Source of the DNA: Folioceros fuciformis
Lineage: Eukaryota > Anthocerotophyta > Anthocerotopsida > Anthocerotales
Direction: 5' to 3'
NCBI GenBank assembly: GCA_049999805.1
Contig: JBNGIO010004527.1
Coordinates: 1 to 25,469 of the forward strand
DNA length: 25,469 bases
Shown here: piece after piece, positions 9,716-19,260 of the stretch
How positions within the stretch are numbered: the first letter of the stretch is position 1
How the letters are laid out: every line of letters begins with the position of its first letter
The notes under the pieces: generated by a model
Seen by the model: only the letters and a program-made list of their open reading frames with translations
What the model was told of the DNA's origin: nothing
Databases searched by the model: none
Program-made: the position numbers and the translations under genes

Positions 9716-9960
9716 TTCATTCCTGTTCCATGCCCTGCGAGGAATATCCTGCAATCATCGCACGCCACATCCCGATATCTCCTGAGAACCGCCCACGAGA
9801 TGCCTTGGGCTCCATCTCCGCTGCCAGACTTGGCATGTCCACCAAATTGCTTGGTGCAAACTCATGGGCTTCAAGTGCTTGTTCTCTAACTTGTACACCA
9901 AATCATTGTGTGCAGCTATGTCTTTTAGCTTCTTGAGCAGATTCAGAGGTGGACAGCTGT
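9716..9960 (-). pseudogene. Relic of a PPR triplet (decayed PPR gene)
   Basis: Translated on the minus strand, one frame reads VQVREQALEAHEFAPSNLVDM and further on MWRAMIAGYSSQGMEQE before a stop. Living repeats in the next gene read IREQGLQADVFVASSLVDM-like and VVTWSAMIAGYSQQGMGQE. The MYAKCG core between them is destroyed (PSLAAE). At DNA level, 9728-9760 closely resembles 11205-11235 in the intact gene. It lies just past the stop codon of the PPR gene at 10037, in the same orientation. With the DYW relic it suggests one dead PPR-DYW gene. Alternatively it is a rearranged tail of the neighbour. Confidence 0.7.
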
Positions 9961-10036
9961 ATGCTCCAAAGTTTTTCGTACGCATAGATCGTCTATGTTG
10001 ATAACCGGCTCCCTCTTCCTCTGGAAACGCCTGTTG

Positions 10037-13000
10037 TCAGCAATGCCTCATCTCGCCGACCAAAAAGCTATGAACCAGTCCGTCCATATCCGTCCACCAA
10101 CTCTGACCCGGCTGTTTCCATGCCCTCATGCTTTTCCTCCAGGCCTGCATCTCTATTCTTTGCTCCCACATCTGGACACCGGTGTATATGTTCGACATCA
10201 ACATGTATGCTGAGACATCTTTCTTGTCTAGTTTGACTGCTTCATCAAAGGCATGGCGACCTACGTTCACGTTATTCCACTTCCGACAGGCACCCAATAG
10301 AGTGTGCCAAACTGCAGAGTTAGGGAGTACAGGCATTGTCCTGACTACGGATAGTGCCTCCTCCAGTTGCCCTGCGCGACCCAAGAGATCAACGATGCAT
10401 ACATAGTGGTCTACTGTGGGAGTGACATTGTACTCCCGGCCCATAGCCTTGAAATACTCTTGCCCCTTGTTCACCAGACCCGTATGATTACACACGCTTA
10501 GTAGACACAAGAACGTGATGCCGTCTGGATCGATACCATCCTCGCCCATTCTGGAAACCAAGTCAAAGACTTCTTCACTGTTACCTTGACGGGTGTACCC
10601 TGCAATCAGTGCATTCCAGCTAGAAACGTCTCGTTTGGGCAGCGCCTCAAACACCTCCATTGCATCGGCCATGCTACCACACTTCCCATACATGTCTATC
10701 AAACTGCCTGCTACGAGGACATCAGCTTGGAGCCCTTGTTCTTTGATCTGTGCATGAAGCTGCTTACCAAGATGCAAAGCTGCAACACTTCCGCATGCCT
10801 GAAGGAGGCCCACAAATGTGACGGAGTTGGGTGCGACAAGGCCCTCTGATAGCATCTCCTTGTAAAGACACAGAGAGTCCTGACCCATCCCCTGCTGGGA
10901 ATACCCTGCTATCATAGCACTCCACGTTACAACATTTTTTTGGCCAAGTCCATCAAACAAGATCCGTGCATCCTCGAGACTGCCACACTTGGCATACATG
11001 TTCACCAAACTACTGGCTACGAACACATCGGCTAGCAGGCCTTGTTGTTCTCTGATATGTGCATGGAGCTGTTTTCCCGTCTCATAAGCCGGGGTACCCA
11101 CACTTGCGCATGCCTGTAGGAGGGAAACAAATATCATAGGATCAAGTGCAGCCATGCTCTCTGCTTTCATAGCCCTGTAAAGCTCCAGGGCTTCTTGCCC
11201 CATGCCATGTTGGGAATAACCTGCAATCATAGCACTCCATGTCACCAAAGTCTTTCCACAAATGCTGTCAAACACGACCCGAGCATCTTTTAGGTTCCCA
11301 CACTTTGTGTACATGTTTACCAAGCTGTTGGCAACAAACACATCGGCCTGGAGCTGTAGTTCTCTAATTTGTGCATGAAGCTGCTTTCCCATCTTCAAAG
11401 CTGGGGTGCCCACACTTGCACATGCCTGCAGGAGGCAAACGTATGTCACAGAATTCGGCGCAGCTAAGTCTTCTTCTTGCATAACACTAAAGAGCTCGAG
11501 AGCTTTCTTCCCCAGACCCTGCTTAGAATATCCGGCTATCATGGCACTCCAGGTCACCACATCTTTCTGAGGAAGAGCCTTAAATACAGAGTCAGCATCC
11601 TCTAGGCTCCCGCACTTGGCATACATGTCTACCAAACTGCTAGCTACAAACATATCAGCTTGAAGCCCTCGTTCTCTGATATGTTTATGAAGCAGCTTCC
11701 CTTGCTCCACAGCCGTACTGCCAACACTTGCACATGCCTGCAGGAGTGACACAAATGTCACAGAATCGGCTTCAACCATGCCTTCTTCTTGCATAGCCTT
11801 GTAAAGATTAAGGGCTTCATGCCCTATACCCCGCTGGGAGTACCCCCCTATCATAGCATTCCAGGTCACTACATTCTTTTGACCAAGTTTGGAAAAGACA
11901 CTCCAAGCATCGTCTATGCTCCCGCATTTTGCATACATATTCACTAGGCTCCCACCTACAACCATGTCAGCCTCAAGCCCTTCCTTTCTAATCTGGGCAT
12001 GAAGCTGCTTCCCTTTCTCCAAAGCTGCAGAGCCCACACTTCCACATGCCTGCAAGAGGCACACAAACGTCACAGAATTGGCTGCTGCCGTACCGTCTTC
12101 TAGCATAGCACTATAAAGATGAAGGGCTTTCTCACCCATGCTCTGCTGGGAATATCCTCCTATCATGACATTCCAAGTTACCACATCCTTTCGAAGAAGT
12201 CCGTCAAACACTCTCTGAGCGTCTTCTAAGCTGCCACACTTTGCATACATGTCTACCAAGCAACTACACACAAATAAATCAGGCTCAACGCCACTAGCTA
12301 TCACATCAGCATGCACCTGCTGCCCAGCTTTCAAGTCTGCTTCTCTCGCACAAGCCTGAAGGGCTGCTACAAACACATGGCCATTTGGCTTCACTCTTGA
12401 CCTCCGCATACTATGATACAGCTCTATAGCCTTTCTGTCCTGTTCGTGCTTAGAATGAGCAGAGATTATGGCACACCACGTGAAGACATCTGGGTCGGCA
12501 ACCATAGAGAACACATCCATGGCCTCTTGCAACCTGGCATGAGAAGCATACATTCTCAAGATTTGATTGCACAGGAACGTATCTGAATCATACCCCGTCC
12601 TAACAATGAGAGCATGAATACAGCGACCCAAAGCCAGATCTTTCTTGGCCACACATTCCTTTAGGACCGTATACAAAAGAGATGTGGAGATATAGCACTC
12701 TGTGTGCACCAGAACTCCCATAGCCTCAACAGCCTCTGCCAGCTGCCCCTGCTCACATAGCTTGTGGACCGTTTCCACACTTACCCCTTTCCCGCAACCT
12801 GCGGGCCTTTGAGTGTCAAGAGCAGCCGGCACACTCCAGTTGGATATGGAGGCACGATGACCCATCTCCACATCCATGGCAACCAGCTGGTCATCCCGCC
12901 AAACGTGCCTGCAGAAGTTGTTCAGTCCGACGCCCTCCTGGCACTCCCCATGCTGCCGGTCAGACGAACAAGAACCGATCGAAGACATGCATCTAGCCAA

Positions 13001-13201
13001 ATATCCTCCTTGGTGGAGTGCCTCCCTTACGCACCTCGTGAAAATACATGCTTCACTGTTGCCCGACGGGTGGCTCCTTGATTTCGGCTGAACGAGTGCT
13101 CTTCCTGGCATGTCGGATAACCCTGCACTTCGTTGCGTCCAAAAATACTGGACCCCCATCGACTTTCTGTCCGGTTCGATTCCTACGCTCCAGACAGCCA
13201 T
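10037..13201 (-). CDS. PLS-class PPR protein, E+ type without DYW domain
   Basis: This intron-free frame encodes 1054 residues. An N-terminal region of about 130 residues, rich in Arg and Ser, could carry an organelle-targeting peptide. If Met31 (ATG at 13111) is used, the product starts MPGRALVQPKSRS, a more typical transit-peptide composition. PPR motifs run from about residue 150 in P-L-S triplets with hallmark strings VVTWSAMIAGYS, FVSLLQACASV and SLVDMYAKCGSLEDA. E1 and E2 motifs occupy about 961-1030, followed by a PG box (PGQSWW) and VHSFLVGEMRHC, then TGA. The DYW domain that normally follows is absent. PLS-class proteins bind organellar transcripts and specify RNA-editing sites; E+ members recruit a deaminase in trans. 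Its N-terminal half is clearly paralogous to the PPR gene downstream in coordinates (shared HALIVRTG/HDIAQRSG and RMYASH regions). Confidence 0.92.
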   Translation of the reverse strand: MAVWSVGIEPDRKSMGVQYFWTQRSAGLSDMPGRALVQPKSRSHPSGNSEACIFTRCVREALHQGGYLARCMSSIGSCSSDRQHGECQEGVGLNNFCRHVWRDDQLVAMDVEMGHRASISNWSVPAALDTQRPAGCGKGVSVETVHKLCEQGQLAEAVEAMGVLVHTECYISTSLLYTVLKECVAKKDLALGRCIHALIVRTGYDSDTFLCNQILRMYASHARLQEAMDVFSMVADPDVFTWCAIISAHSKHEQDRKAIELYHSMRRSRVKPNGHVFVAALQACAREADLKAGQQVHADVIASGVEPDLFVCSCLVDMYAKCGSLEDAQRVFDGLLRKDVVTWNVMIGGYSQQSMGEKALHLYSAMLEDGTAAANSVTFVCLLQACGSVGSAALEKGKQLHAQIRKEGLEADMVVGGSLVNMYAKCGSIDDAWSVFSKLGQKNVVTWNAMIGGYSQRGIGHEALNLYKAMQEEGMVEADSVTFVSLLQACASVGSTAVEQGKLLHKHIRERGLQADMFVASSLVDMYAKCGSLEDADSVFKALPQKDVVTWSAMIAGYSKQGLGKKALELFSVMQEEDLAAPNSVTYVCLLQACASVGTPALKMGKQLHAQIRELQLQADVFVANSLVNMYTKCGNLKDARVVFDSICGKTLVTWSAMIAGYSQHGMGQEALELYRAMKAESMAALDPMIFVSLLQACASVGTPAYETGKQLHAHIREQQGLLADVFVASSLVNMYAKCGSLEDARILFDGLGQKNVVTWSAMIAGYSQQGMGQDSLCLYKEMLSEGLVAPNSVTFVGLLQACGSVAALHLGKQLHAQIKEQGLQADVLVAGSLIDMYGKCGSMADAMEVFEALPKRDVSSWNALIAGYTRQGNSEEVFDLVSRMGEDGIDPDGITFLCLLSVCNHTGLVNKGQEYFKAMGREYNVTPTVDHYVCIVDLLGRAGQLEEALSVVRTMPVLPNSAVWHTLLGACRKWNNVNVGRHAFDEAVKLDKKDVSAYMLMSNIYTGVQMWEQRIEMQAWRKSMRAWKQPGQSWWTDMDGLVHSFLVGEMRHC
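10794..12350 (-). repeat. Intragenic tandem repeat of about 312 bp in the PPR gene
   Basis: The word CATGCCTG or a close variant (the L-motif QACA/QACG codons read on the plus strand) recurs at 10794, 11109, 11421, 11733, 12045 and 12351. The periods are 315, 312, 312, 312 and 306 bp. Each unit is one P-L-S triplet of 102-105 codons. The units are strongly alike at both DNA and protein level, which indicates expansion by unequal exchange or gene conversion. Confidence 0.9.
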
Positions 13202-13635
13202 GGCTTGTAGGAGTACGCTGTGTCAATTTCTTTCTGGCATGCGCCCCCTCCGTATGACACACACGAGCGTGGACGAGAGGAGGACCCAGCTGGGGAAGCT
13301 GAAACGTGGTACTCGGTGGTGAGCGTGCCTATGTTCCTCCATTCCTAGCTGGGACAACGAAATGCAGGATATGGGGTCATTCGGTGTTGAGCCTTGCGAG
13401 TCCGGTGGCTCAGTTCCTAGGGGCACAGACATGGAAGCATCTGAAGGCACCTAGTTGGTGGAGCACGAAAGACCTTACACATTCTTAGAGCTTACAAATT
13501 TTAAGAATCTCCGAGCTCTGAGAATCAACAAGGTGTTTGGTGCTCCTCCTCCTAAGAATTCCCTCCTCGGCAGAATACAAGTGTTCACACAAGGAGGGAA
13601 ACTCCGTAAGGGCAGTCAACTAAAGGAAGTATGAC
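13202..13635. other. Intergenic region between the two PPR genes
   Basis: This 434-bp spacer must hold the promoter or leader of the PPR gene ending at 10037 and the 3' region of the PPR gene ending at 13636. I see no further gene. Short minus-strand open frames overlap the start of the first PPR gene but show no recognisable domain. Confidence 0.5.
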
Positions 13636-16183
13636 TCAGTGCCTGTCTCCACATGAACAGAACCCATTAACGAAGTGGTGAACACGGTGGGCATCTCTAA
13701 CGATTATTTCTCGATTTTCAATCCTGGACATGGCCTTGGTGCCGCTGTGGCAATCATCGCACATCCGGAGATTTTTTGTAACTAGCAAACTTGCACCATG
13801 TGGAGTGTTTAGCAGACCATACGCTAGAGCCAGTTTCTCAGCGTGTCCACACAGCACATCTTCCTTTTGTTCCTGAATAGCTGCATTTGGTGCCACCGCA
13901 ATGTGGGGAAGACTGCCTCGCTGTTCTTCCAAACGGAGGTTTACACTTGTAAGCTTGGAGGCGACGTCGTCCGCTTCTTCCCCTACCAGGAACGTATGGA
14001 CCTTACCTTTCACCTCGATCCAGGCTCTTGCAGGCAGCTTCTGGGCACCTGAAGACTTCCTTAATCTCTCTATCCCCTCAAAATCCCTCCAAACACCAGC
14101 ATTTGCGTAAATTTTCCCCAAGAGCACATACGCAGCTGAGTTTTGAGGTTCCAGTTTTGTAAGTCGTTCAAAACATCGCCTTCCCCTTCCGACGTCACCG
14201 TGGCTCTTGCAGGCATTCAGCAAAGACTTCCATCCGACGATATCTGCATCAGATTGTTGTGACAGGAGCATGTCTTCTGCCTCATCCAGATGGCCTGCTC
14301 GCCCAAGAAGATCAACCATGCAGTTATAGTGGTGGGATGAGGGCCGGATTCCATGCTTCTTCACCATGAGATTGAAATAGTGCTGACCCTCCTGTACCAG
14401 CCCTGCATGACTGCATGCCACTAGAAGACAAATGAAGGTAGCCTGATCGGGCTCGACCCCCTGCTGCTGCATCTCCGTGAAGCACTGCAGGGCTCTTACA
14501 CCATCACTACATTGGCTGTAGCCGTTCAGCAAAGCGGTCCATGTTACAACGTTTCTGGTAGGCAATCTGTCAAACACTCCGAGAGCATCCATCAAGCTGC
14601 CACATTTTGCATACATGTCCACCAGACTGTTGCCAACGGCAGAGTCTGCTTCCAGTCCTCGTTCTTGGATTTGAACATGAAAGTGCTTGCCCTGGTGTAA
14701 AGCTCCCACAGATGCACATGCGTTCAGGAGGCACACATATGTGACATGATCTGGAGCGATCATGCCTTCTTGTTGCATTCTTGCGTAGAAATTAAGAGCT
14801 TCTTGACCCAGCCCATGCTGACAATATCCTGAAAGAATGGCGTTCCAAGTCACAACACTTTTCGTGGGTAAGCTGTCAAAAACTTTGACAGCCTCTTCCA
14901 GCATCCCACATTTTGTATAACCGGCAATCATGGCACTCCCTGACACAGCATCCTTCGTAAGCAGATTGTCAAACGCTACACGAGCATCCTCCAGGCCGTC
15001 ACATTTCACAAACATGTCCACCAGATTCCTGCCAATCTCCTCATCCTTATCCAATCCCCTTTCCTGAATCTGAGCAAACAGCTGCTGCCCATGATCCAAG
15101 GCACCAGAGCTGGCACACGCTTTCAAAAGGGCTACAAATGTGTTGTGATTGGGAGCAGTCGCACATTCCCATTGCATACTTGCATACAGCTTAAGGGCTT
15201 CTCGACCAGACCCACAATGAGCATATCCTGAAAGCATGGCATTCCATGTGACAGTATCTTTCTTCTGCAAATTGTCAAACACTATACGGGCATCCTCCAT
15301 GCTTCCGCACTTAGAGTACATGTCTACCAAACAGGTGCCAACCACTAAATCCCCTCCAAGTCCAGCTTTCTCAATACTCCAATGAAGTTGCTTTCCCTGA
15401 TGTAACGCTTGGATGCTGGCACACGCCTTCAAGAGGGAGATGAATGTTACACGATTTGCTGGAATTAACCCCTCATTTTGCATACTCGCATACAATGCAA
15501 GGGCCTCTCGACCAGCTCCATGGCCAGCGTATGCAGTGAGCATAGCATTCCAAGAGACAACAGTCTTAGTTGGCATCTTATCAAACGCCCCACGAGCATC
15601 CTCTATGCTCCCGCACTTTGAATACATGTCAATCAGCGAGTTCCCGACAAATACATCAGGCTCGAGTTTGCTTCCCAACACATCAGCGTGAACCTCCCTT
15701 CCAGATCCCAAATCCGATGCACTGGCACATGCTTTCAAAACTGCCACAAAAATGTGATTGTTCGGTTGTACTGTTGTTTTCCGCATTTGTCGGTAGAGCT
15801 CCACAGCCTGCATGGGGTGCCCATGATCGGCATGTCCCAAGATAATGAAAAACCAGGAAAACACGTTCGGTGCAGCTAGCGTTGTGAACACATGTGTTGC
15901 ATCCTCCAACTGCCCATGAGAAGCATACATGCGGATGATGTGGCTGGCCAAGAACGTGTTCACCTCATTTCCGCTCCTCTGAGCAATATCATGAACTCGC
16001 CTTCCAAGCACCAAATCTTTTTTTTCAATGCACCCCTTGAGAAGACGGTAGAGAAGAGGCACCCCCACAGGCGATCGATGACCCAGTAAGAGCTCTGAGG
16101 CTTCAACTGCCTCACGAAGATGTCCATCATCACATAGTTTGCTTAAGGCACGAGAGTTCAACAAGCTGTTACTCCTGGATGAC
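13636..16183 (-). CDS. PLS-class PPR protein with variant DYW deaminase ending Asp-Arg-His (5' exon missing)
   Basis: The exon opens at an acceptor CACTTTGCAG|G (exon begins at 16183) in phase 2. The open frame has no ATG before the PPR array, so the start codon must lie in an upstream exon that I could not resolve. Numbered from 16164, there are 842 residues. PPR motifs in P-L-S order run from about residue 70 to 640 and E1/E2 to about 709. A PG-box equivalent reads LPARAWIEV (Pro711), not the usual PGxSW. Then comes a DYW-type cytidine deaminase fold: HAE (774-776), CDDC (802-805), and a second metal region ending CSCGDRH. The zinc and catalytic residues are intact. Canonical DYW proteins convert C to U in plastid and mitochondrial RNA. 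The PAxA plus DRH combination is reported for the DYW:KP clade linked to U-to-C editing. Organellar targeting is assumed, not seen. Confidence 0.9.
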
Positions 16184-17049
16184 CTGCAAAGTGGAAAACC
16201 CTGTCAAACCCAGCCCAAAAGAAGGCTATAGCAACTCTCAGCGACCGGCTGAGTAGGTGGCCAACCTATCGGAATTTCTACCATCTCCACGCCTGAATTC
16301 AGGCTGGTAGGGTGCCCTACAGGCACCAGCAGTTTCCACTAGCTGTAGCTTCACCCATGCGTCGTTTGAATCAACCCACACCGCATCTTTTGATGTGCTG
16401 TCCACACAGTCCGGATACCTTGGGCTCCTCTGCAATTCCCACAAACGTCAATTTCTGAACAAAGGCTGAAACAGGCTTCAAAAAACAGGAATATGGCAGA
16501 GAGGGACCACCTTGTTCCACCCGCTGGCCCTCCAGTCAGAAGGATTTGCTCCAACCTTTTCCACTGCAAGGGAGCTGAACAGAGACACCTGACAGCCCCT
16601 CAGTTGAACCTCCAGAAGAAGAGGACTGATGCAAACTCTGATACCAAGCCTGCAGCATTGGGATAGCAACCTCAGCTCCCTCCCTTCGTCACGGAAGTCC
16701 CGAACGGAACTGAATTGGTGTTATCCTACCTCATCAGACCTGCTGTGCCAGCTCTGCCAGTACTTGTTCATCCACAAAGGTTCCCGTACACGTAGGTCCA
16801 CTGCACGCAACCTGGAACATGAGAACGAATGGACTTCCTCCCATCACCTACCCGACGTGATCAAAACACCGGGCGGGCTCCCCTCTTTTCAGCCGTCTTG
16901 ACAGCACTCCTGTCTTCATTTCATTTTTCCGGAACCTCACCGCCTCGACTCACAAAATCTAAACATATTTTCTTATAGTTGGAGGCGCGAAGGTGAGGCC
17001 TAAGCACTTGGGGAGCGAGCCAGGCGGGAGTAACAGTCTGGCACTCCAC
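16184..17049. other. Divergent upstream region: 5' exon/intron of the PPR gene and TAF13 promoter
   Basis: The PPR gene (minus) and TAF13 (plus) diverge here. The missing first PPR exon should lie in this stretch. One weak candidate donor on the minus strand is GATGAG|GTAGGA near 16726-16737, but I could not link it to an ATG with confidence. Around 16816-16866 a stretch of about 50 bases resembles 8776-8830. I recognise no other gene. Confidence 0.4.
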
Positions 17050-17409
17050 ATGGCTGCGGCGCAGGGGCCTAGCAGGACGGCGGAACCTTCGCTCAAGCGG
17101 AAGCGCGGGCTCTTCGCCAAGGATCTGCGGCTTATGATGTACGGGTACGGGGACGATCCGGATCCAATTTCCGAGAGCGTGCTCCTGGTGGAGGACATTG
17201 TGGTGGAGTACATCACCGACATGATGCACAAGGCGCAGGATGTGGCCGCTCGCAGAGGGAAGCTGACCACCGAGGACATCATGTTCATGGTGCGCAAGGA
17301 CGCCCGAAAGTTTTCCAGGGTAAAGGAGCTGCTGGCCATGAACGAGGAGCTGAAGCGTGCCAGGAAGGCGTTCGAGGTGGATGAGGAAAAGCTGGCGTAC
17401 GAGGACTGA
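17050..17409 (+). CDS. TAF13: Transcription initiation factor TFIID subunit 13 (TAF13)
   Basis: The product has 119 residues from the ATG at 17050, close to the length of plant TAF13 (about 126). It has a basic N-terminus (LKRKRG), then the histone-fold segment LFAKDLRLMMYGYGDDPDPI, ESVLLVEDIVVEYITDM, the RRGKLTTEDIMFMVRKD helix, and a closing ELLAMNEELKRARKAFEVDE. These match the conserved core of plant TAF13. The protein forms a histone-fold pair with TAF11 in TFIID and helps assemble the RNA polymerase II pre-initiation complex in the nucleus. The frame is open upstream to about 16993 but without ATG, so 17050 is the natural start. The gene is intronless here and diverges from the PPR gene. 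Confidence 0.95.
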   Translation: MAAAQGPSRTAEPSLKRKRGLFAKDLRLMMYGYGDDPDPISESVLLVEDIVVEYITDMMHKAQDVAARRGKLTTEDIMFMVRKDARKFSRVKELLAMNEELKRARKAFEVDEEKLAYED

Positions 17410-18089
17410 GAATGCAGCCCGCAATCCCCACCTTGTCTGGCACTGGATGAGGTGATACCCCGAGGAGCCTCTTCTACCCTATCAACCATCTTCCGGCTCC
17501 CGAAATACAGGTACCAGCAATTTGGCCACCCTACTGCCACCATTTACATCTTTTTCTCCGATGCCGTTGTGGAGTCATACTGCAGCAGTGTTCTTTGGTG
17601 TTGGGAGTGGAGTTCGAGAAGCCCCTGCCCGGAAGTGAATGCAACGACCGCAAAGGCCGGACAGGTGCCATGTATACGTACCACTAGGACAATCCTCGAG
17701 GCTTACCTATTAGAGGAAAGGGTTCCACCTTCTTACAACCTGACCATCCCGAGAATGAGCAAGGGGCAAGGAAGGTTGTTGGGGATGGGTACATGCAGTC
17801 ATAGTTGTAGTTGGGAAAGGATCAACTAGTCTTAGCTGGGATAGCAATGCACCGATTTTTAACTTTTTGAGTGCAAGCAATGCATGTTCATGTATCTCCT
17901 CCCAATTTGTAGACTGCCAAACGGCACGTCTACTACCAAAAACATTAGAACTTGATAATTCACTAAAATTTCTTAGTTTGTGATACTCAGTCTATTATAT
18001 ATTCATAATTATTTTAAGTTGTTATTATTTATTTATATTCTATTTATCATTGTTATTTTATTTACCAATTTATAGGGCAGGCTCACATG
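17410..18089. other. TAF13 3' region grading into AT-rich DNA
   Basis: I see no gene. The first part is probably TAF13 3' untranslated sequence. An open frame of about 125 codons at 17452-17829 shows no domain. From about 17930 the sequence becomes strongly AT-rich (poly-A/T patches around 17990-18070) and runs into the minisatellite block. Confidence 0.5.
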
Positions 18090-18266
18090 TATGGTAATAA
18101 ATATGAAACATTATTATATGGTAATGAACACTCAATATCTTATATTGTATGGTAATGAATGTTCAATGTCTTACGTTGCATGGTAATAAATACTCAATGT
18201 TTGTACAATGATCTGCTTATGCTCAGTTCATTGTACAATGATGAACACTTTTGTCAACACCTCGTT
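18090..18266. repeat. Degenerate ~31-bp tandem repeats
   Basis: The word (T/C)ATGGTAAT recurs at 18090, 18117, 18148 and 18179, with spacing 27, 31 and 31. Each is followed by variants of GAACACTCAATGTCTTA. These appear to be older relatives of the 37-bp unit that follows. Confidence 0.6.
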
Positions 18267-18600
18267 GCATGGCAATGAACACTTTGTCTATCAACGCCTC
18301 TTTGCATGGCGATCAACACTTTGTCTATCAACGCCTCGTTGCATGACAATTAAACACTTATCTATTAAGGCCTTGTTGTATGGTGATGAACACTTTGTCC
18401 ATCCACGCCTCGTTGCATGGCGATGATCACTTTGTTTATTAATGCTTTGTTGCATGGCGATGATCACTTTGTTTATTAATGCTTTGGTGCATGGCGATGA
18501 TCACTTTGTTTATTAATGCCTCATTGCATGGCGATCATCACTTTGTTTATTAATGCCTCGTTGCATGGTGATGATCACCTTTGTCTATCAACACCTCGTT
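18267..18600. repeat. 37-bp minisatellite, nine units
   Basis: CATGG or a close variant starts at 18268, 18305, 18342, 18379, 18416, 18453, 18490, 18527 and 18564. The period is exactly 37 bp throughout. A typical unit begins GCATGGCGATGATCACTTTG and ends GCCTCGTT. Units differ by point changes; the last has one extra base. Open reading frames across it are repeat artefacts. Confidence 0.9.
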
Positions 18601-18760
18601 GCGTCACTTTGTCTATCAACACCTCGTTGCGTCACTTTGTCTATCAACACCTCGTTGCGTCACTTCGTTGCGTCACTTTGTCTATCAGCACCTCGTTGCG
18701 TCACTTTGTCTATCAACACCTCGTTGCGTCACTTTGTCTATCAACACCTCGCTGCGTCTA
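18601..18760. repeat. 28-bp minisatellite derived from the 37-bp unit
   Basis: GCGTCA or a close variant starts at 18601, 18629, 18657, 18670, 18698, 18726 and 18754. The period is 28 bp apart from one 13-bp truncated unit at 18657-18669. The unit matches the 37-bp unit with nine bases missing from its GGCGATGAT region. These copies are almost identical, so this array expanded after the deletion. Confidence 0.9.
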
Positions 18761-19260
18761 TAAACATACAACAATGTACACTCTATGCAACGCTTGGCGC
18801 ATGACGATGTACATTTTACATTTGTAGCATCCTCATGGCCAGCTTCCTTGCATGGCCATGAACATCGGTTGTCTATATATAGCATTCTACTAATGCTATT
18901 TATGTTCAATGCATTTTCTACTAATAGGTTAGATTGCATAGTGATGAACACTCAATGTCTGTAGCATGTTGCGGGGCGACTTATACGTGATGAGCGCTCC
19001 ATATCTATAGTGTTTAATGAAGTTGGGGGTAGAGCGGAGTATAGTGGAGTAGACTTGATGTATGAACATTCAATTGTGGAGCACAATTGATCTATGAACA
19101 CCGGATTGAAGATGTATGAACATTCGATAGTGAAGCACACTTGATCTATGAACACCAGATTGAAGATGTATCAGCACAGTTGATCTATGAACACCGGATT
19201 GAAAGCACAAATGCTCGGTGATACTTGATCAAAGATAGAAATGTTCATTGGGAAGGTGAT
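18761..19260. repeat. Diverged and scrambled copies of the same satellite family
   Basis: Related words (ATGAACACT, GCATGGCCATGAACAT) persist with irregular spacing. A local tandem is visible: TTGATCTATGAACACC starts at 19087, 19141 and 19180 (spacing 54 and 39). It is followed by GATTGAA and flanked by GATGTATGAACATTC-like words. No coding potential is evident. Confidence 0.65.

Noticed and set aside
13173-13183. GGTTCGATTCC, a perfect tRNA B-box-like word
   Set aside because: The flanking bases do not form a T-stem and no matching acceptor or D arm is present. It lies within the 5' coding part of the PPR gene.
18267-18760. Regular 28- and 37-bp direct repeats resembling a CRISPR array
   Set aside because: The units are head to tail with no unique spacers, and the sequence is plant nuclear DNA. 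It is a minisatellite.
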